Origin: Lachnospiraceae bacterium | GTDB lineage: Bacteria; Bacillota; Clostridia; Lachnospirales; Lachnospiraceae | NCBI GenBank assembly: GCA_017399685.1 | Contig: JAFQBM010000005.1 | Location: forward strand, 1 to 64,000 | Direction: 5' to 3' | DNA: 64,000 nucleotides | Shown here: piece by piece, positions 43,363 to 52,911 of the stretch | Position numbering within the stretch: position 1 is the stretch's first letter | Layout: every line of letters starts with the position of its first letter | The notes under the pieces: model-generated | What the model saw: only the letters and a program-made list of their open reading frames with translations | Told to the model about the DNA's origin: nothing | Databases searched by the model: none | Program-made: the position numbers and the translations under genes

Positions 43363-44706
43363 GTGAAGAAAAAAAAGAGATATATTGATGTTATTATAAT
43401 ATGTTTGATATTTTATGGAATCTTTGGGGGTGAAATGATTAAAAGAACATATAGAAAGGGTATGGAAATCATGGCTTTATCGGAAACCAATCATTTTGCC
43501 CTTGACATTAGCGGGATAATTCCGTTCCAGATTCCATCGAATATTCGGGTATTGATATCTGCTACAGATTATGTTACAAAATATCATCAAAACATTTGTC
43601 TAGGGAGTACTGATGGTATGATAGTGGAAAAAAACGGAGAAGTTTATCGTTGTCTTGCAAATGAACAGGTTACATTTTCGACAGATGAATTAAAAGAAGG
43701 AAAAGTTAAAATTTCTAATGTCAATGAAAATGGAATGATTACGGTATATTCAATTTTTAGGGGAGAGGAAAATCCTTCTTATTTTGGGGACATGGAGCTT
43801 AACTTTACAGAAGAGGGCATTGTTATGATTAATGAGGTGGAATTAGAGAAATATTTATATTTAGTGATTCCAAGTGAAATGCCGCTTAGTTATGAATCAG
43901 AGGCATTAAAAGCCCAGGCTGTCTGTGCCAGAACCTATGCAGTAGCAAAAATTCAAAATGGATTGGATGAAATATATTTTTGTCATCTGGATGACAGTGT
44001 CAGCTCACAGGTATATGCGAATCAGCCATTACAGGAAGGAAGCGTAAAAGCCGTGGATGAAACCAGTGGTGTGATTCTGTTGGATGGAAAGAATATTGGA
44101 ACGACCTATTATTTTTCTACTTCCTGCGGAATTTTATCAAAGCCAGAGGACATCTGGATAAAAGAAAAAGAACAAGAATTAGTAGAGGCTTTAGCAACTG
44201 CGCAAAATGAAAATCAGCAGGTGGAAAATAATTTAAAGAGTCTGCTTGAAAATGTAGAAGGTCTGGAACAGGAGTATCCTTATTTTCGCTGGAAGGTAAA
44301 AATACCTTATGAAATTTTGGAGAGTAAGGCTGGAGTAGGGAACATTAAAAATATTTATGTTTCCCAAAGGGGAGAAAGCGGTGTAGCTAAGGTGTTGACC
44401 ATTGAAGGGGAGACAGGTGAGGCACACTATATTGGGGAGTATGATATACGAAGTGTATTATCACCGGAAGGTTTCGATTTAACAAAACACAACAATGAAA
44501 TAAATAAATCCATGTCCCTTTTGCCAAGTGGCTATTTTTATGGCATAATGGAAGAGGATGGCTATATGATTTATGGTGGCGGTTATGGTCATGGAGCAGG
44601 CATGAGCCAGAATGGAGCGAATGAGTTAGCCAAACAAGGATATTCATATGCTGAAATATTAAAATATTATTTTAAAGAGCAAAATCTAATGAGGATATAC
44701 AGATAA
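43363..44706 (+). CDS. SpoIID/LytB-domain peptidoglycan lytic protein
   Basis: This 447-residue protein has an N-terminal membrane helix (~7-24) and a SpoIID-like domain (~150-447). The catalytic glutamate lies in LVIPSEMP (~165). The family blocks EALKAQAVCARTYA, SSQVYA, YYFSTSCG and the C-terminal GGGYGHGAGMSQNGA are all present. SpoIID cleaves denuded peptidoglycan during spore engulfment; paralogs such as LytB modify autolysins, so the exact role is open. The GTG start has TGGAGTGA upstream. A YihY-type membrane protein follows. Confidence 0.88.
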   Translation: MKKKKRYIDVIIICLIFYGIFGGEMIKRTYRKGMEIMALSETNHFALDISGIIPFQIPSNIRVLISATDYVTKYHQNICLGSTDGMIVEKNGEVYRCLANEQVTFSTDELKEGKVKISNVNENGMITVYSIFRGEENPSYFGDMELNFTEEGIVMINEVELEKYLYLVIPSEMPLSYESEALKAQAVCARTYAVAKIQNGLDEIYFCHLDDSVSSQVYANQPLQEGSVKAVDETSGVILLDGKNIGTTYYFSTSCGILSKPEDIWIKEKEQELVEALATAQNENQQVENNLKSLLENVEGLEQEYPYFRWKVKIPYEILESKAGVGNIKNIYVSQRGESGVAKVLTIEGETGEAHYIGEYDIRSVLSPEGFDLTKHNNEINKSMSLLPSGYFYGIMEEDGYMIYGGGYGHGAGMSQNGANELAKQGYSYAEILKYYFKEQNLMRIYR

Positions 44707-44779
44707 AGTACAAGAACTGGGTAGGGAAGAAGTAAAAAATTAAGTTCCCTGACATATCAGTTTTGGAATGGAGGAAAGG

Positions 44780-45613
44780 ATGAATAAGCCAAAATATCTT
44801 AAGGAAACCATTCAAAAGGTAAAAAACGATCATATTACTGCTTTTGCGTCTCAGGGGGCATTTTTTATTATTTTATCTTTTTTTCCTTTTGTTATGTTTT
44901 TGATGACATTAATCCGGGTCTTACCTGTAGAGCAGGCAGATATCACGAAATATATCATCGCATTGGCTCCTGAAAATCTAAATGAATACATTATTAATAT
45001 TATAAATGAATTGTATACAAAAGCATCCTCTACGGTAGTTTCCATCTCCGTAGTTGCTGCAATCTGGTCAGCAGGAAGGGCAGTTATGGCAATTTCAAAG
45101 GGACTAAATAAAGTATATGAAGTAAATGAATCAAGGAATTATTTATTAACACGTATCGTAAGCAGTGTTTATACCTTGATTTTTGCACTGGGATTAATCT
45201 TGTCTTTATTAATTTTGGTATTTGGAAATAAGCTTTATCATATGCTTGGAAGCAAAGCAGGTTTTTTAGTATGGCTGGTTGATTTTATTTTGTCTTTTCG
45301 AAATGTGTTTGGTCTGGTGTTTTTTACGATTCTTTTTTTGCTGATATATTGTGCCATACCGAATCGGAAATCTAAAATACGAAATGAATTGCCAGGCGCG
45401 TTTTTAGCAGCAGTAAGCTGGATTGCGATTTCTTATGCTTTTAGTATTTATGTAGATAAAATCAGTGATTTTTCTTATATGTATGGAAGTTTGGCAGGAA
45501 TCGTAATTGCTATGTTATGGCTTTATTTTTGCATGATTATGGTTTTTATTGGTGCGGAATTTAATTATGCTTTAGACAAGTATGTAATGGCTTCAGAGAA
45601 AGAAGATTTATGA
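44780..45613 (+). CDS. YihY/BrkB-family membrane protein
   Basis: This 277-residue protein has six predicted helices and belongs to the YihY/virulence factor BrkB family (formerly misannotated as RNase BN). ASQGAFFIILSFFPF near the start, SAGRAVMAISKGLN in the middle and YGSLAGIVIAMLWLYF near the end are the family motifs. No transport substrate is established. ATG at 44780 follows GGAGG by 6 nt and is preferred to the ATG at 44768, which overlaps that site. Confidence 0.9.
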   Translation: MNKPKYLKETIQKVKNDHITAFASQGAFFIILSFFPFVMFLMTLIRVLPVEQADITKYIIALAPENLNEYIINIINELYTKASSTVVSISVVAAIWSAGRAVMAISKGLNKVYEVNESRNYLLTRIVSSVYTLIFALGLILSLLILVFGNKLYHMLGSKAGFLVWLVDFILSFRNVFGLVFFTILFLLIYCAIPNRKSKIRNELPGAFLAAVSWIAISYAFSIYVDKISDFSYMYGSLAGIVIAMLWLYFCMIMVFIGAEFNYALDKYVMASEKEDL

Positions 45614-45629
45614 AAAATAAAATACTTTC

Positions 45630-45657
45630 TTGACAAGGTGCTTTTTTGTGTTAAAAT
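45630..45657 (+). promoter_or_regulatory. Promoter of the pheST operon
   Basis: A perfect TTGACA (45630-45635), a 16-nt spacer and TAAAAT (45652-45657) are present directly upstream of the T-box leader. Confidence 0.65.
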
Positions 45658-45664
45658 AACAAAT

Positions 45665-45942
45665 ATGGTTGTAACATATAAGAGAAATGCAATGATAGTG
45701 CAAAGTAGTTTATAGTTTTCCGTCAGAGAATAAAGGTCATCGGCTGAAAGCCTTTTCGGTTCTTATTATAAATGAAATTTCACACTGTAGCAGCATGATT
45801 GAAGAAAGTAGGTCATGACGTATTCTGGACGTTATACAGAACATGAGTGTCAAAGTATACATAGTTTTTTGGTATATTTTGGAAATCAGGGTGGTACCGC
45901 GGGTATATTATGCTTCGTCCCTATTGGGATGAGGCTTTTTTT
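45665..45942 (+). promoter_or_regulatory. T-box riboswitch (tRNA-Phe sensing) of pheST
   Basis: The T-box sequence AGGGTGGTACCGCGG spans 45888-45902. The terminator GCTTCGTCCC-TATT-GGGATGAGGC with seven T residues lies at 45912-45942. In Stem I the codon TTC (45779-45781), followed by A, sits just before CACTG, which pairs with AGTG near 45699. TTC is the phenylalanine specifier, matching the gene. Uncharged tRNA-Phe would hold the antiterminator and allow pheST transcription. It fills the 352-nt gap 45614-45965. Confidence 0.93.
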
Positions 45943-45965
45943 ATTTATGAAAAAGGAGAATAGGA

Positions 45966-46985
45966 ATGAAAGAAAGATTAGAGGCAATACAAAAAGAGGC
46001 ATTGGAAAAAATCCAAAATGCCAAAACTATGGAAACCTTAAATGAGATTAAGGTAGAGTATTTAGGTAAAAAGGGTGAATTAACCCAGGTTTTAAAAGGA
46101 ATGAAAGATGTTGCTGCTGAGGACAGACCAAAGGTTGGACAGATGGTAAATGAAACCAGAACTGCCATCGAGGAATCTTTAGAAAGAGAAATGAATCTTT
46201 TAGCTAAAGCGAAGCAGGAAGAAAAATTAGCAAAGGAAGTCATTGATGTTACTTTACCTGGTACAAAAATTAATACGGGACATAAGCATCCAAATCAAAT
46301 CGCATTGGAAGATTTGGAACGTGTATTCATTGGCATGGGTTATGAAATCGTGGAAGGCCCGGAAGTGGAATATGATAAATATAATTTTGAATTATTAAAC
46401 ATTCCAGCCAATCATCCTGCCAAGGACGAACAGGATACCTTCTACATTAACAAAGAAATTCTGCTTCGTACACAGACATCACCAGTTCAGGCGAGAGTTA
46501 TGGAAACAGGTAAGATGCCGATTCGTATGTTAGCTCCAGGAAGGGTATTCCGTTCTGACGAGGTAGATGCAACCCATTCTCCTTCTTTCCATCAGGTAGA
46601 GGGGCTGGTAGTAGATAAGAATATTACATTTTCAGATTTAAAGGGAACTTTGGCACAGTTTGCAACTGAATTTTTTGGTCCGGAAACCAAAGTAAAATTC
46701 AGACCACATCATTTCCCATTTACAGAACCAAGTGCAGAAATGGATATCACATGTTTTAAATGTGGCGGAAAAGGCTGCCGTATGTGTAAGGGAAGCGGTT
46801 GGATTGAAATTTTAGGATGTGGAATGGTACATCCTAAGGTACTAAAGGCCTGTGGCATTGATCCGGAAGAATATTCTGGTTTTGCCTTTGGTATCGGATT
46901 GGAACGCGTTACTTTATTAAAATACGAAATTGACGATATGCGTCTGCTTTATGAAAACGATACTCGTTTCTTAAAACAATTTTAG
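45966..46985 (+). CDS. pheS: Phenylalanyl-tRNA synthetase alpha subunit
   Basis: This 339-residue alpha subunit of the (alpha-beta)2 synthetase charges tRNA-Phe. An N-terminal coiled-coil arm (~1-85) precedes the class II catalytic core. GYEIVEGPEVEYDKYNFE, RTQTSPVQAR (motif 2 area) and motif 3 FGIGLERVTLLKY are visible. A CFKCGGKGCRMC Cys cluster (~258-270) resembles a zinc knuckle found in some bacterial PheS. pheT follows 18 nt later, and the operon is under T-box control. Confidence 0.97.
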   Translation: MKERLEAIQKEALEKIQNAKTMETLNEIKVEYLGKKGELTQVLKGMKDVAAEDRPKVGQMVNETRTAIEESLEREMNLLAKAKQEEKLAKEVIDVTLPGTKINTGHKHPNQIALEDLERVFIGMGYEIVEGPEVEYDKYNFELLNIPANHPAKDEQDTFYINKEILLRTQTSPVQARVMETGKMPIRMLAPGRVFRSDEVDATHSPSFHQVEGLVVDKNITFSDLKGTLAQFATEFFGPETKVKFRPHHFPFTEPSAEMDITCFKCGGKGCRMCKGSGWIEILGCGMVHPKVLKACGIDPEEYSGFAFGIGLERVTLLKYEIDDMRLLYENDTRFLKQF

Positions 46986-47003
46986 TTAGTGGAGGAATAG
47001 AAA

Positions 47004-49427
47004 ATGAATACACCTTTATCTTGGATAAAAGCTTATGTACCGGATTTGGATTGTACGGTGCAGGAATATGTAGATAAAATGACATTGTCCGGTTCTCATG
47101 TAGAAAGTTATGTGAAATTTGATAAGAATCTGGAAAAAATTGTGGTTGGTAGAATTGAAGAAATAAAACCACATCCGGATGCAGATAAATTAGTGGTTTG
47201 TCAGGTAAACATCGGAAAAGAAACCATTCAAATCGTAACAGGTGCCAAAAATGTAAAAGAAGGCGATGTGATTCCTGTTGTATTAGACGGCGGAAAGGTT
47301 GCTGGAGGTCATGATGGTTCTAAGCCACCGGAAGAAGGAATTAAGATTAAAAAGGGTAAATTACGTGGTATTGAGTCCAATGGTATGATGTGCGGAATCG
47401 AAGAATTAGGCTCTTCCAGAGATTTTTATCCAGAAGCACCAGAAGATGGTGTTTATGTTTTTGAAAAAGATGCAGACGTTGCTTTAGGTGATGATGCAGT
47501 TAAGGCTCTTGGATTAGATGAAACTGTAGTAGAATTTGAAATTACTTCCAATCGTGTAGATTGTTTCAGTATGATTGGCATGGCAAGGGAAGTAGCAGCT
47601 ACTTTTGAAAAGGAATTACATTTACCAAAAGTAACTCAGACTGGAAATTCTGAGGATGTCAATGACTATATCAGTGTAGAAGTGGCAGACAAAGAACTTT
47701 GTCCACGTTATGTTGCAAGAGTGGTAAAGAACATTAAACTTGCACCTTCTCCAAAGTGGATGCAGAGAAGACTTGCTGCTATGGGAATTCGTTCTATTAA
47801 TAACATTGTCGATATTACAAACTATGTTATGGAAGAATATGGACAACCAATGCATGCCTATGATTTAGATACCATTGAAGATAAAAAAATCATAGTAAAA
47901 CGTGCCGAAAATGAAACTTTTGTTACTTTGGATGGACAGGAAAGAAAACTAGACAATACTGTTTTGATGATTAATGATGGAAAGAAAGAAATCGGTATTG
48001 CCGGTATCATGGGTGGGGAAAATTCCATGGTAAATGATAATATGACTACTATGTTATTTGAAGCAGCCTGCTTTGATGGAACTAACATTCGTTTGTCTTC
48101 TAAGAAAGTCGGACTTAGAACCGATGCATCTTCAAAGTTTGAAAAGGGCTTAGACCCAAATACAGCTATGGAAGCCATGAACCGTGCCTGTCAGTTGATT
48201 GAAGAATTAGGTGCTGGTGAAGTAGTTGGTGGAGCAGTAGACATTTATCCAAATCCTGTCGGAGAAAAAAGGCTGCCTTTTGAACCGGAAAAGATGAATG
48301 CCTTATTAGGAACAGACGTTTCAAAAGAAGAAATGTTTTCTTATTTCAAAATGCTGGATTTAGTATACGATGCAGATGCAAATGAACTTATCATCCCTAC
48401 TTTCAGACAGGATTTAGAGTGTATGGCAGATTTAGCAGAGGAAGTAGCACGTTTCTATGGTTATGATAATATTCCGGTAACTTTACCAAGAGGTGAGGCT
48501 ACTGCTGGTAAGAAGAGCTTTAAAAATCGTGTGGAAGATGTTGCGAGAGATGTTGCAGAACAGAATGGTTTCTGTGGCGGTATGTGTTATTCTTTCGAAA
48601 GTCCAAAGGTATTTGATAAATTATTACTGCCACAGGATTCAGAATATAGAAAAGCCATCGTGATTTCGAATCCTTTAGGAGAAGATTTTAGTATCATGCG
48701 TACTATTTCTTTAAATGGAATGCTGACTTCTTTAGCAACAAACTATAATAGAAGAAATAAGAATGTGCGTTTATATGAAATGGGAAATGTATATCTTCCA
48801 AAAGCATTACCATTGACAGAGCTTCCAGAAGAAAGAATGAAGTTCACATTAGGAATGTATGGAGAAGGTGATTTCTTTACCTTAAAAGGTGTTGTGGAGG
48901 AATTATTTGAAAAACTTGGATTAAAGAATCAAATGACTTATAATCCAAACGAAAAGAAACCGTTTTTACATCCGGGAAGACAGGCAGATATTTATTATCA
49001 TGATGTATACATTGGTTACTTAGGACAGGTTCATCCGGAAGCTGCTTCCAATTTTGACCTTGAGGTAGATACTTATGTTGCAGTCATTGATATGCCAAAC
49101 TTAACAGAACATGCTACTTTTAATCGTAAATATGAAGGAATTGCAAAATATCCTGCGGTTACCAGAGATTTAAGTATGGTAATGAAAAAAGAGATTTTAG
49201 TTGGTGATGTGGAAGCAATCTTTAAGAAAAAGGGCGGAAAACTGTTAGAACAGTTTGAATTGTTTGATGTATATGAAGGAACCCAGATACAAGAAGGATA
49301 TAAATCAGTTGCTTATGCCTTGACTTTCAGAGCAAAAGACAGAAGTCTTACAGATGCGGATGTAAATGAAGTATTAGATAAGATTTTAAAGGAATTAACG
49401 AAATTAGATATTAATCTTCGTGCTTAA
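47004..49427 (+). CDS. pheT: Phenylalanyl-tRNA synthetase beta subunit
   Basis: This 807-residue beta subunit carries tRNA binding and editing. The N-terminal EMAP/OB domain (~40-150), B3/B4 editing domain (~210-400, EITSNRVDCFSM, GIAGIMGG), B5 domain, inactive synthetase-like core and C-terminal anticodon-binding FDX-ACB domain (~715-805, YPAVTRDLSMV) are in normal order. The length is standard. A promoter for the next unit begins only 7 nt after its stop. Confidence 0.97.
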   Translation: MNTPLSWIKAYVPDLDCTVQEYVDKMTLSGSHVESYVKFDKNLEKIVVGRIEEIKPHPDADKLVVCQVNIGKETIQIVTGAKNVKEGDVIPVVLDGGKVAGGHDGSKPPEEGIKIKKGKLRGIESNGMMCGIEELGSSRDFYPEAPEDGVYVFEKDADVALGDDAVKALGLDETVVEFEITSNRVDCFSMIGMAREVAATFEKELHLPKVTQTGNSEDVNDYISVEVADKELCPRYVARVVKNIKLAPSPKWMQRRLAAMGIRSINNIVDITNYVMEEYGQPMHAYDLDTIEDKKIIVKRAENETFVTLDGQERKLDNTVLMINDGKKEIGIAGIMGGENSMVNDNMTTMLFEAACFDGTNIRLSSKKVGLRTDASSKFEKGLDPNTAMEAMNRACQLIEELGAGEVVGGAVDIYPNPVGEKRLPFEPEKMNALLGTDVSKEEMFSYFKMLDLVYDADANELIIPTFRQDLECMADLAEEVARFYGYDNIPVTLPRGEATAGKKSFKNRVEDVARDVAEQNGFCGGMCYSFESPKVFDKLLLPQDSEYRKAIVISNPLGEDFSIMRTISLNGMLTSLATNYNRRNKNVRLYEMGNVYLPKALPLTELPEERMKFTLGMYGEGDFFTLKGVVEELFEKLGLKNQMTYNPNEKKPFLHPGRQADIYYHDVYIGYLGQVHPEAASNFDLEVDTYVAVIDMPNLTEHATFNRKYEGIAKYPAVTRDLSMVMKKEILVGDVEAIFKKKGGKLLEQFELFDVYEGTQIQEGYKSVAYALTFRAKDRSLTDADVNEVLDKILKELTKLDINLRA

Positions 49428-49433
49428 AAAATC

Positions 49434-49462
49434 TTGACAAATAGTAGTTAAGGCTATATGAT
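49434..49462 (+). promoter_or_regulatory. Promoter between pheT and queA
   Basis: TTGACA (49434-49439), a 17-nt spacer and TATGAT (49457-49462) are present. The predicted start is near 49469, immediately before the hairpin at 49473. This promoter drives a leader that begins with a terminator. Confidence 0.7.
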
Positions 49463-49472
49463 TATAGTGAGG

Positions 49473-49510
49473 AAATAAGGGATAGGAGAACTTACACCTA
49501 TCCCTTATTT
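49473..49510 (+). terminator. Terminator of pheST, also 5' end of the queA leader
   Basis: A 14-bp perfect stem joins AAATAAGGGATAGG (49473-49486) and CCTATCCCTTATTT (49497-49510) with a 10-nt loop. It ends pheST transcripts. It also lies at the start of transcripts from the promoter at 49434, so it may act as an attenuator. Confidence 0.82.
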
Positions 49511-49512
49511 TA

Positions 49513-49571
49513 CCTTATTGCTGGTAACAGCAAGGAAATCTCTGTTGCTGCCCACAGGCGGACAGTAACGG
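49513..49571 (+). promoter_or_regulatory. queA leader with alternative hairpins
   Basis: TTGCTG (49518-49523) pairs with CAGCAA (49528-49533). A second TTGCTG (49545-49550) can instead pair with the same CAGCAA. Alternatively GTTGCTG (49544-49550) pairs with CAGTAAC (49563-49569). These choices exclude each other. The ribosome site AGAGGT begins about 18 nt after the last stem. No known riboswitch class was recognised. Confidence 0.45.
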
Positions 49572-49602
49572 ATAATTCACATTGAATGAAGAGGTAAGAA
49601 AG

Positions 49603-50628
49603 ATGCAGTTATCTGATTTTTACTATGATTTACCGCCGGAACTGATTGCACAAGATCCCATTCAGGATAGAAGCAGTTCTAAATTGATGGTGCTAAACAA
49701 AGAAAATGGACAGATTGAGCATAGATATTTTAAAGATATTATGGAGTATCTGAATGAAGGAGATTGTCTGGTTATTAATAATACGAAGGTAATTCCGGCT
49801 CGTTTGATTGGAGAAAAAGAAGATACGAAGGCTCAGATTGAACTTTTGCTATTAAAGCGTAAAGAAGATGATGTTTGGGAAACACTGGTAAAACCAGGGA
49901 AAAAAGCTCGGGTGGGAGCCAGAATTGTTTTCGGAAATGGTCTGCTTGTTGGAGAAATCATTGATGTACTGGAAGATGGAAATCGTTTGGTACATTTTGA
50001 ATATAAGGGAATCTTTGAAGAGATTCTTGACCAGTTAGGTGAGATGCCATTACCACCTTATATTACTCATAAGCTGGAAGATAAGGAAAGATATCAGACG
50101 GTTTATGCAAAGCATGATGGTTCGGCTGCAGCACCTACAGCGGGACTGCATTTTACCAATGAACTCTTAGAGGAATTAAAGAAAAAGGGAATTAAGATTG
50201 CTCAGGTTACGTTACATGTAGGACTTGGAACTTTTCGTCCTGTGAAAGTAGATAATATATTAGAACATCATATGCATTCGGAGTATTATTCCTTGTCGAA
50301 AGAAGATGCAGATATCATTAATCAGGCGAAGGCCAATCATAAGAGAGTGATTGCGGTAGGAACTACCAGTACCAGAACATTGGAAACCATTGGGGATGAA
50401 GATGGAAAAGTACGGGAGGCTTCAGGATGGACGGATATCTTTATTTATCCGGGATATTCTTTTAAGGTGGTAGACGCTTTAATTACCAATTTTCATTTAC
50501 CGGAATCTACGTTGTTAATGCTGGTTTCTGCATTGGCGGATAGAGAAAAGATATTAAATGCTTACAATGAAGCCATTAAGAATCAATATCGGTTTTTTAG
50601 CTTTGGTGATGCGATGTTTATTCAATAA
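49603..50628 (+). CDS. queA: S-adenosylmethionine:tRNA ribosyltransferase-isomerase
   Basis: This 341-residue enzyme makes epoxyqueuosine in tRNA by transferring and isomerising the ribose of [22 protein letters not shown] at the start, [37 protein letters not shown] and the C-terminal [19 protein letters not shown] are QueA signatures. ATG at 49603 has AGAGGT about 8 nt upstream; an in-frame ATG at 49582 lacks a ribosome site. No tgt gene follows, whereas many genomes place it next to queA. Confidence 0.95.
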   Translation: MQLSDFYYDLPPELIAQDPIQDRSSSKLMVLNKENGQIEHRYFKDIMEYLNEGDCLVINNTKVIPARLIGEKEDTKAQIELLLLKRKEDDVWETLVKPGKKARVGARIVFGNGLLVGEIIDVLEDGNRLVHFEYKGIFEEILDQLGEMPLPPYITHKLEDKERYQTVYAKHDGSAAAPTAGLHFTNELLEELKKKGIKIAQVTLHVGLGTFRPVKVDNILEHHMHSEYYSLSKEDADIINQAKANHKRVIAVGTTSTRTLETIGDEDGKVREASGWTDIFIYPGYSFKVVDALITNFHLPESTLLMLVSALADREKILNAYNEAIKNQYRFFSFGDAMFIQ

Positions 50629-50645
50629 AAATATGGGAGGGCGCT

Positions 50646-51005
50646 TTGACTATGAACGATAAAAGACGAAATAAAAGAATGGACATGAATGTAATTCTAA
50701 AGATAAATAATTTATCTTTGGAAGATGAAAAAAAAGGATTAAATAATGTAGAGATTCATACTTTTAATATTTCAAGGGATGGAATGGGATTCACTTCGGA
50801 AGTAGAATTACCGGATGATGGATTCTTTGATACGGATGTTGAAATTTGGACAAAGGAAACATTCCATGCCATTATAAAGATTGTTCGTAAATCAAAGTTG
50901 GAACACGGTTGGGAATACGGATGTGTGTTCTTAGGTTTAGGAGAGATGGATGCTTATCGAATTGACGTATACCAGTTATCATTGGAAAATGGCATGAAAA
51001 ATTAA
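50646..51005 (+). CDS. PilZ-domain protein (c-di-GMP receptor candidate)
   Basis: This 119-residue single-domain protein has the c-di-GMP-binding pattern: RRNKR at the N-terminus and N-I-S-R-D-G-M-G further on, i.e. RxxxR and (D/N)xSxxG. It would sense cyclic di-GMP and act on a partner. TTG at 50646 has GGGAGG five nt upstream, while ATG at 50652 has 11-nt spacing, so either may be used. It follows queA by 17 nt and ends at a strong terminator. Confidence 0.82.
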   Translation: MTMNDKRRNKRMDMNVILKINNLSLEDEKKGLNNVEIHTFNISRDGMGFTSEVELPDDGFFDTDVEIWTKETFHAIIKIVRKSKLEHGWEYGCVFLGLGEMDAYRIDVYQLSLENGMKN

Positions 51006-51072
51006 GAAAAACATTACATACTTTCTAACAGTATAGTTACATAGTTTTGAATAAAATAGGAATGATAATAGT

Positions 51073-51110
51073 AAGGAAAGCGGTTAGAGGTTCTAGCCGC
51101 TTTCTTCTTT
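51073..51110 (+). terminator. Terminator after the PilZ gene
   Basis: GAAAGCGGTTAG (51076-51087) pairs with CTAGCCGCTTTC (51093-51104) around AGGTT, followed by TTCTTT. Confidence 0.85.
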
Positions 51111-51183
51111 CACAGGAAAGTTGATGAGGGATTTTTTCGATTTCTTTTTTTAGTAAATACATAGGGAAAGGGTTGGTGAAAAG

Positions 51184-52911
51184 GTGAAAGCAGTTTTAAA
51201 ATATCTAAAGGAGTATAAGTGGCTTTTAATATTTGGTCCTTTTTTTAAACTGGTAGAAGCAGTATTAGAGTTATTTTTACCTTATTTTATGTCATTAGCA
51301 GTGGATCATGGTGTATTGAAAGGAGACAAGGCATATGTAATAAAGATGGGTGTTACCATGCTGATTACGGCTACCATTGGTATTGTAAGTGCCTTGATTT
51401 GTCAGTATACCGCGTCCATTGTATCCCAGGGATTTGGTACAAAATTAAGAAACGCAATGTTTGATAAGATTATGTCTTTTTCCAATACGGAAATAGACGA
51501 TTTTGGGACTACGTCACTGGTGAACCGTCTGACTTCAGATGTGAATCAGTTACAAACAGCGGTTGCTATGTTGATACGTCTGGTAATCAGGGCTCCATTT
51601 TTATGTATTGGTGGAGTTGTGATGGCAGTTAGTCTGGATATTAAGTTATCTGTAGTATTAATGGTGGTATTGCCAATGTTTATTATTGTACTGGCAGTGA
51701 CCATGATAAAGACGGTGCCATTGTATAAAAAAGTGCAACAAAAACTGGATCAGATTGCATTGGTGGTGCGGGAAAACCTGGCTGGAGTCCGGGTAATTCG
51801 TGCATTTTCAAAGGTATCCTATGAAGAAGAGAAATTTAAAAACAGTAATGAAGAATATGCTAAAACAGCCATTCGTGTAGGAAGAATTTCTTCTGTTTTA
51901 AATCCGCTTACAAGTTTAATCATGAATTTTGCCATTTGTGCGATTTTATGGATTGGAGGAGTAAGAGTAGATTCAGGTTCTATGTCAGTAGGGTCTGTCA
52001 TTGCGTTTATTAACTATGTGACTCAGATTCTGGCGGCTTTGATTATTGTTTCAAATCTGGTGGTTCTTTATACAAAGGCATTTGCATCTTTAGGAAGAGT
52101 AGCAAAGGTTTTAAATACAGAAGTAAGTATCAAAGAAGGGGAAGGCGCAAAAGAAGTAGAAAGTGCCTATGCAGTGGAATTTGAAGATGTTACCTTTTAT
52201 TATGAGGGAAGTAAGGAACCTGCATTATCCAATATAAATTTAAAGGTAAAAAAAGGGGAGACAGTTGGTATTATCGGTGGTACTGGTTCCGGAAAATCCA
52301 CTTTAGTGCAGCTTATTCCACGATTTTATGATGCTACATCAGGTAAGGTTAAAGTAAATGGTCTGGATGTAAAAGAGTACAAAGGAAAAGACTTAATTCA
52401 TTCTATCGGAATGGTTCCTCAAAAATGTGTTTTGTTTACAGGTAGTATCTTGGAAAATCTTCGTTGGGGCGATTTAGAGGCAAAGGAAGAACAGGTGAAG
52501 AAAGCAGCTAAAATCGCGCAGGCCGGCGAATTTATTGAAAAGATGCCGGAACAATATCATACCATGCTTACCCAGGGAGGAACCAATGTATCTGGTGGAC
52601 AACGTCAGAGATTAACCATTGCCAGAGCATTGGTGAAAGAGCCGGATATTTTAATATTGGATGATAGTTTCAATGCATTGGACTTTGTAACGGACGCAAA
52701 TTTAAGAAAGGCTCTACATGAGAATTTAAATGGCCTAACTACGTTTATTATATCTCAAAGGGCAAGTACCATTAAGAATTCAGACCAGATTGTGGTACTT
52801 CACGATGGAGAAATGGTTGGAATTGGAAAACACGATGACTTAATGAAAGATTGCGAAGTGTATCGTGAAATTTGTTTATCACAAGAACGAGAGGAAGGAG
52901 GGGAAGCTTAA
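51184..52911 (+). CDS. ABC exporter half-transporter, degenerate-site subunit
   Basis: This 575-residue half-transporter has six membrane helices (~10-310) and a C-terminal ATPase (~335-565). Walker A is GGTGSGKST, the signature is VSGGQ and Walker B is ILILDDSFNALD, with Asp in place of the catalytic Glu. The switch region reads ISQRAST, with Gln for His. These changes mark the degenerate site of a heterodimeric exporter. It starts with GTG at 51184 and ends one codon boundary before its partner (TAA then ATG with no gap). Drug or lipid export is possible, but the substrate is unknown. Confidence 0.92.
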   Translation: MKAVLKYLKEYKWLLIFGPFFKLVEAVLELFLPYFMSLAVDHGVLKGDKAYVIKMGVTMLITATIGIVSALICQYTASIVSQGFGTKLRNAMFDKIMSFSNTEIDDFGTTSLVNRLTSDVNQLQTAVAMLIRLVIRAPFLCIGGVVMAVSLDIKLSVVLMVVLPMFIIVLAVTMIKTVPLYKKVQQKLDQIALVVRENLAGVRVIRAFSKVSYEEEKFKNSNEEYAKTAIRVGRISSVLNPLTSLIMNFAICAILWIGGVRVDSGSMSVGSVIAFINYVTQILAALIIVSNLVVLYTKAFASLGRVAKVLNTEVSIKEGEGAKEVESAYAVEFEDVTFYYEGSKEPALSNINLKVKKGETVGIIGGTGSGKSTLVQLIPRFYDATSGKVKVNGLDVKEYKGKDLIHSIGMVPQKCVLFTGSILENLRWGDLEAKEEQVKKAAKIAQAGEFIEKMPEQYHTMLTQGGTNVSGGQRQRLTIARALVKEPDILILDDSFNALDFVTDANLRKALHENLNGLTTFIISQRASTIKNSDQIVVLHDGEMVGIGKHDDLMKDCEVYREICLSQEREEGGEA

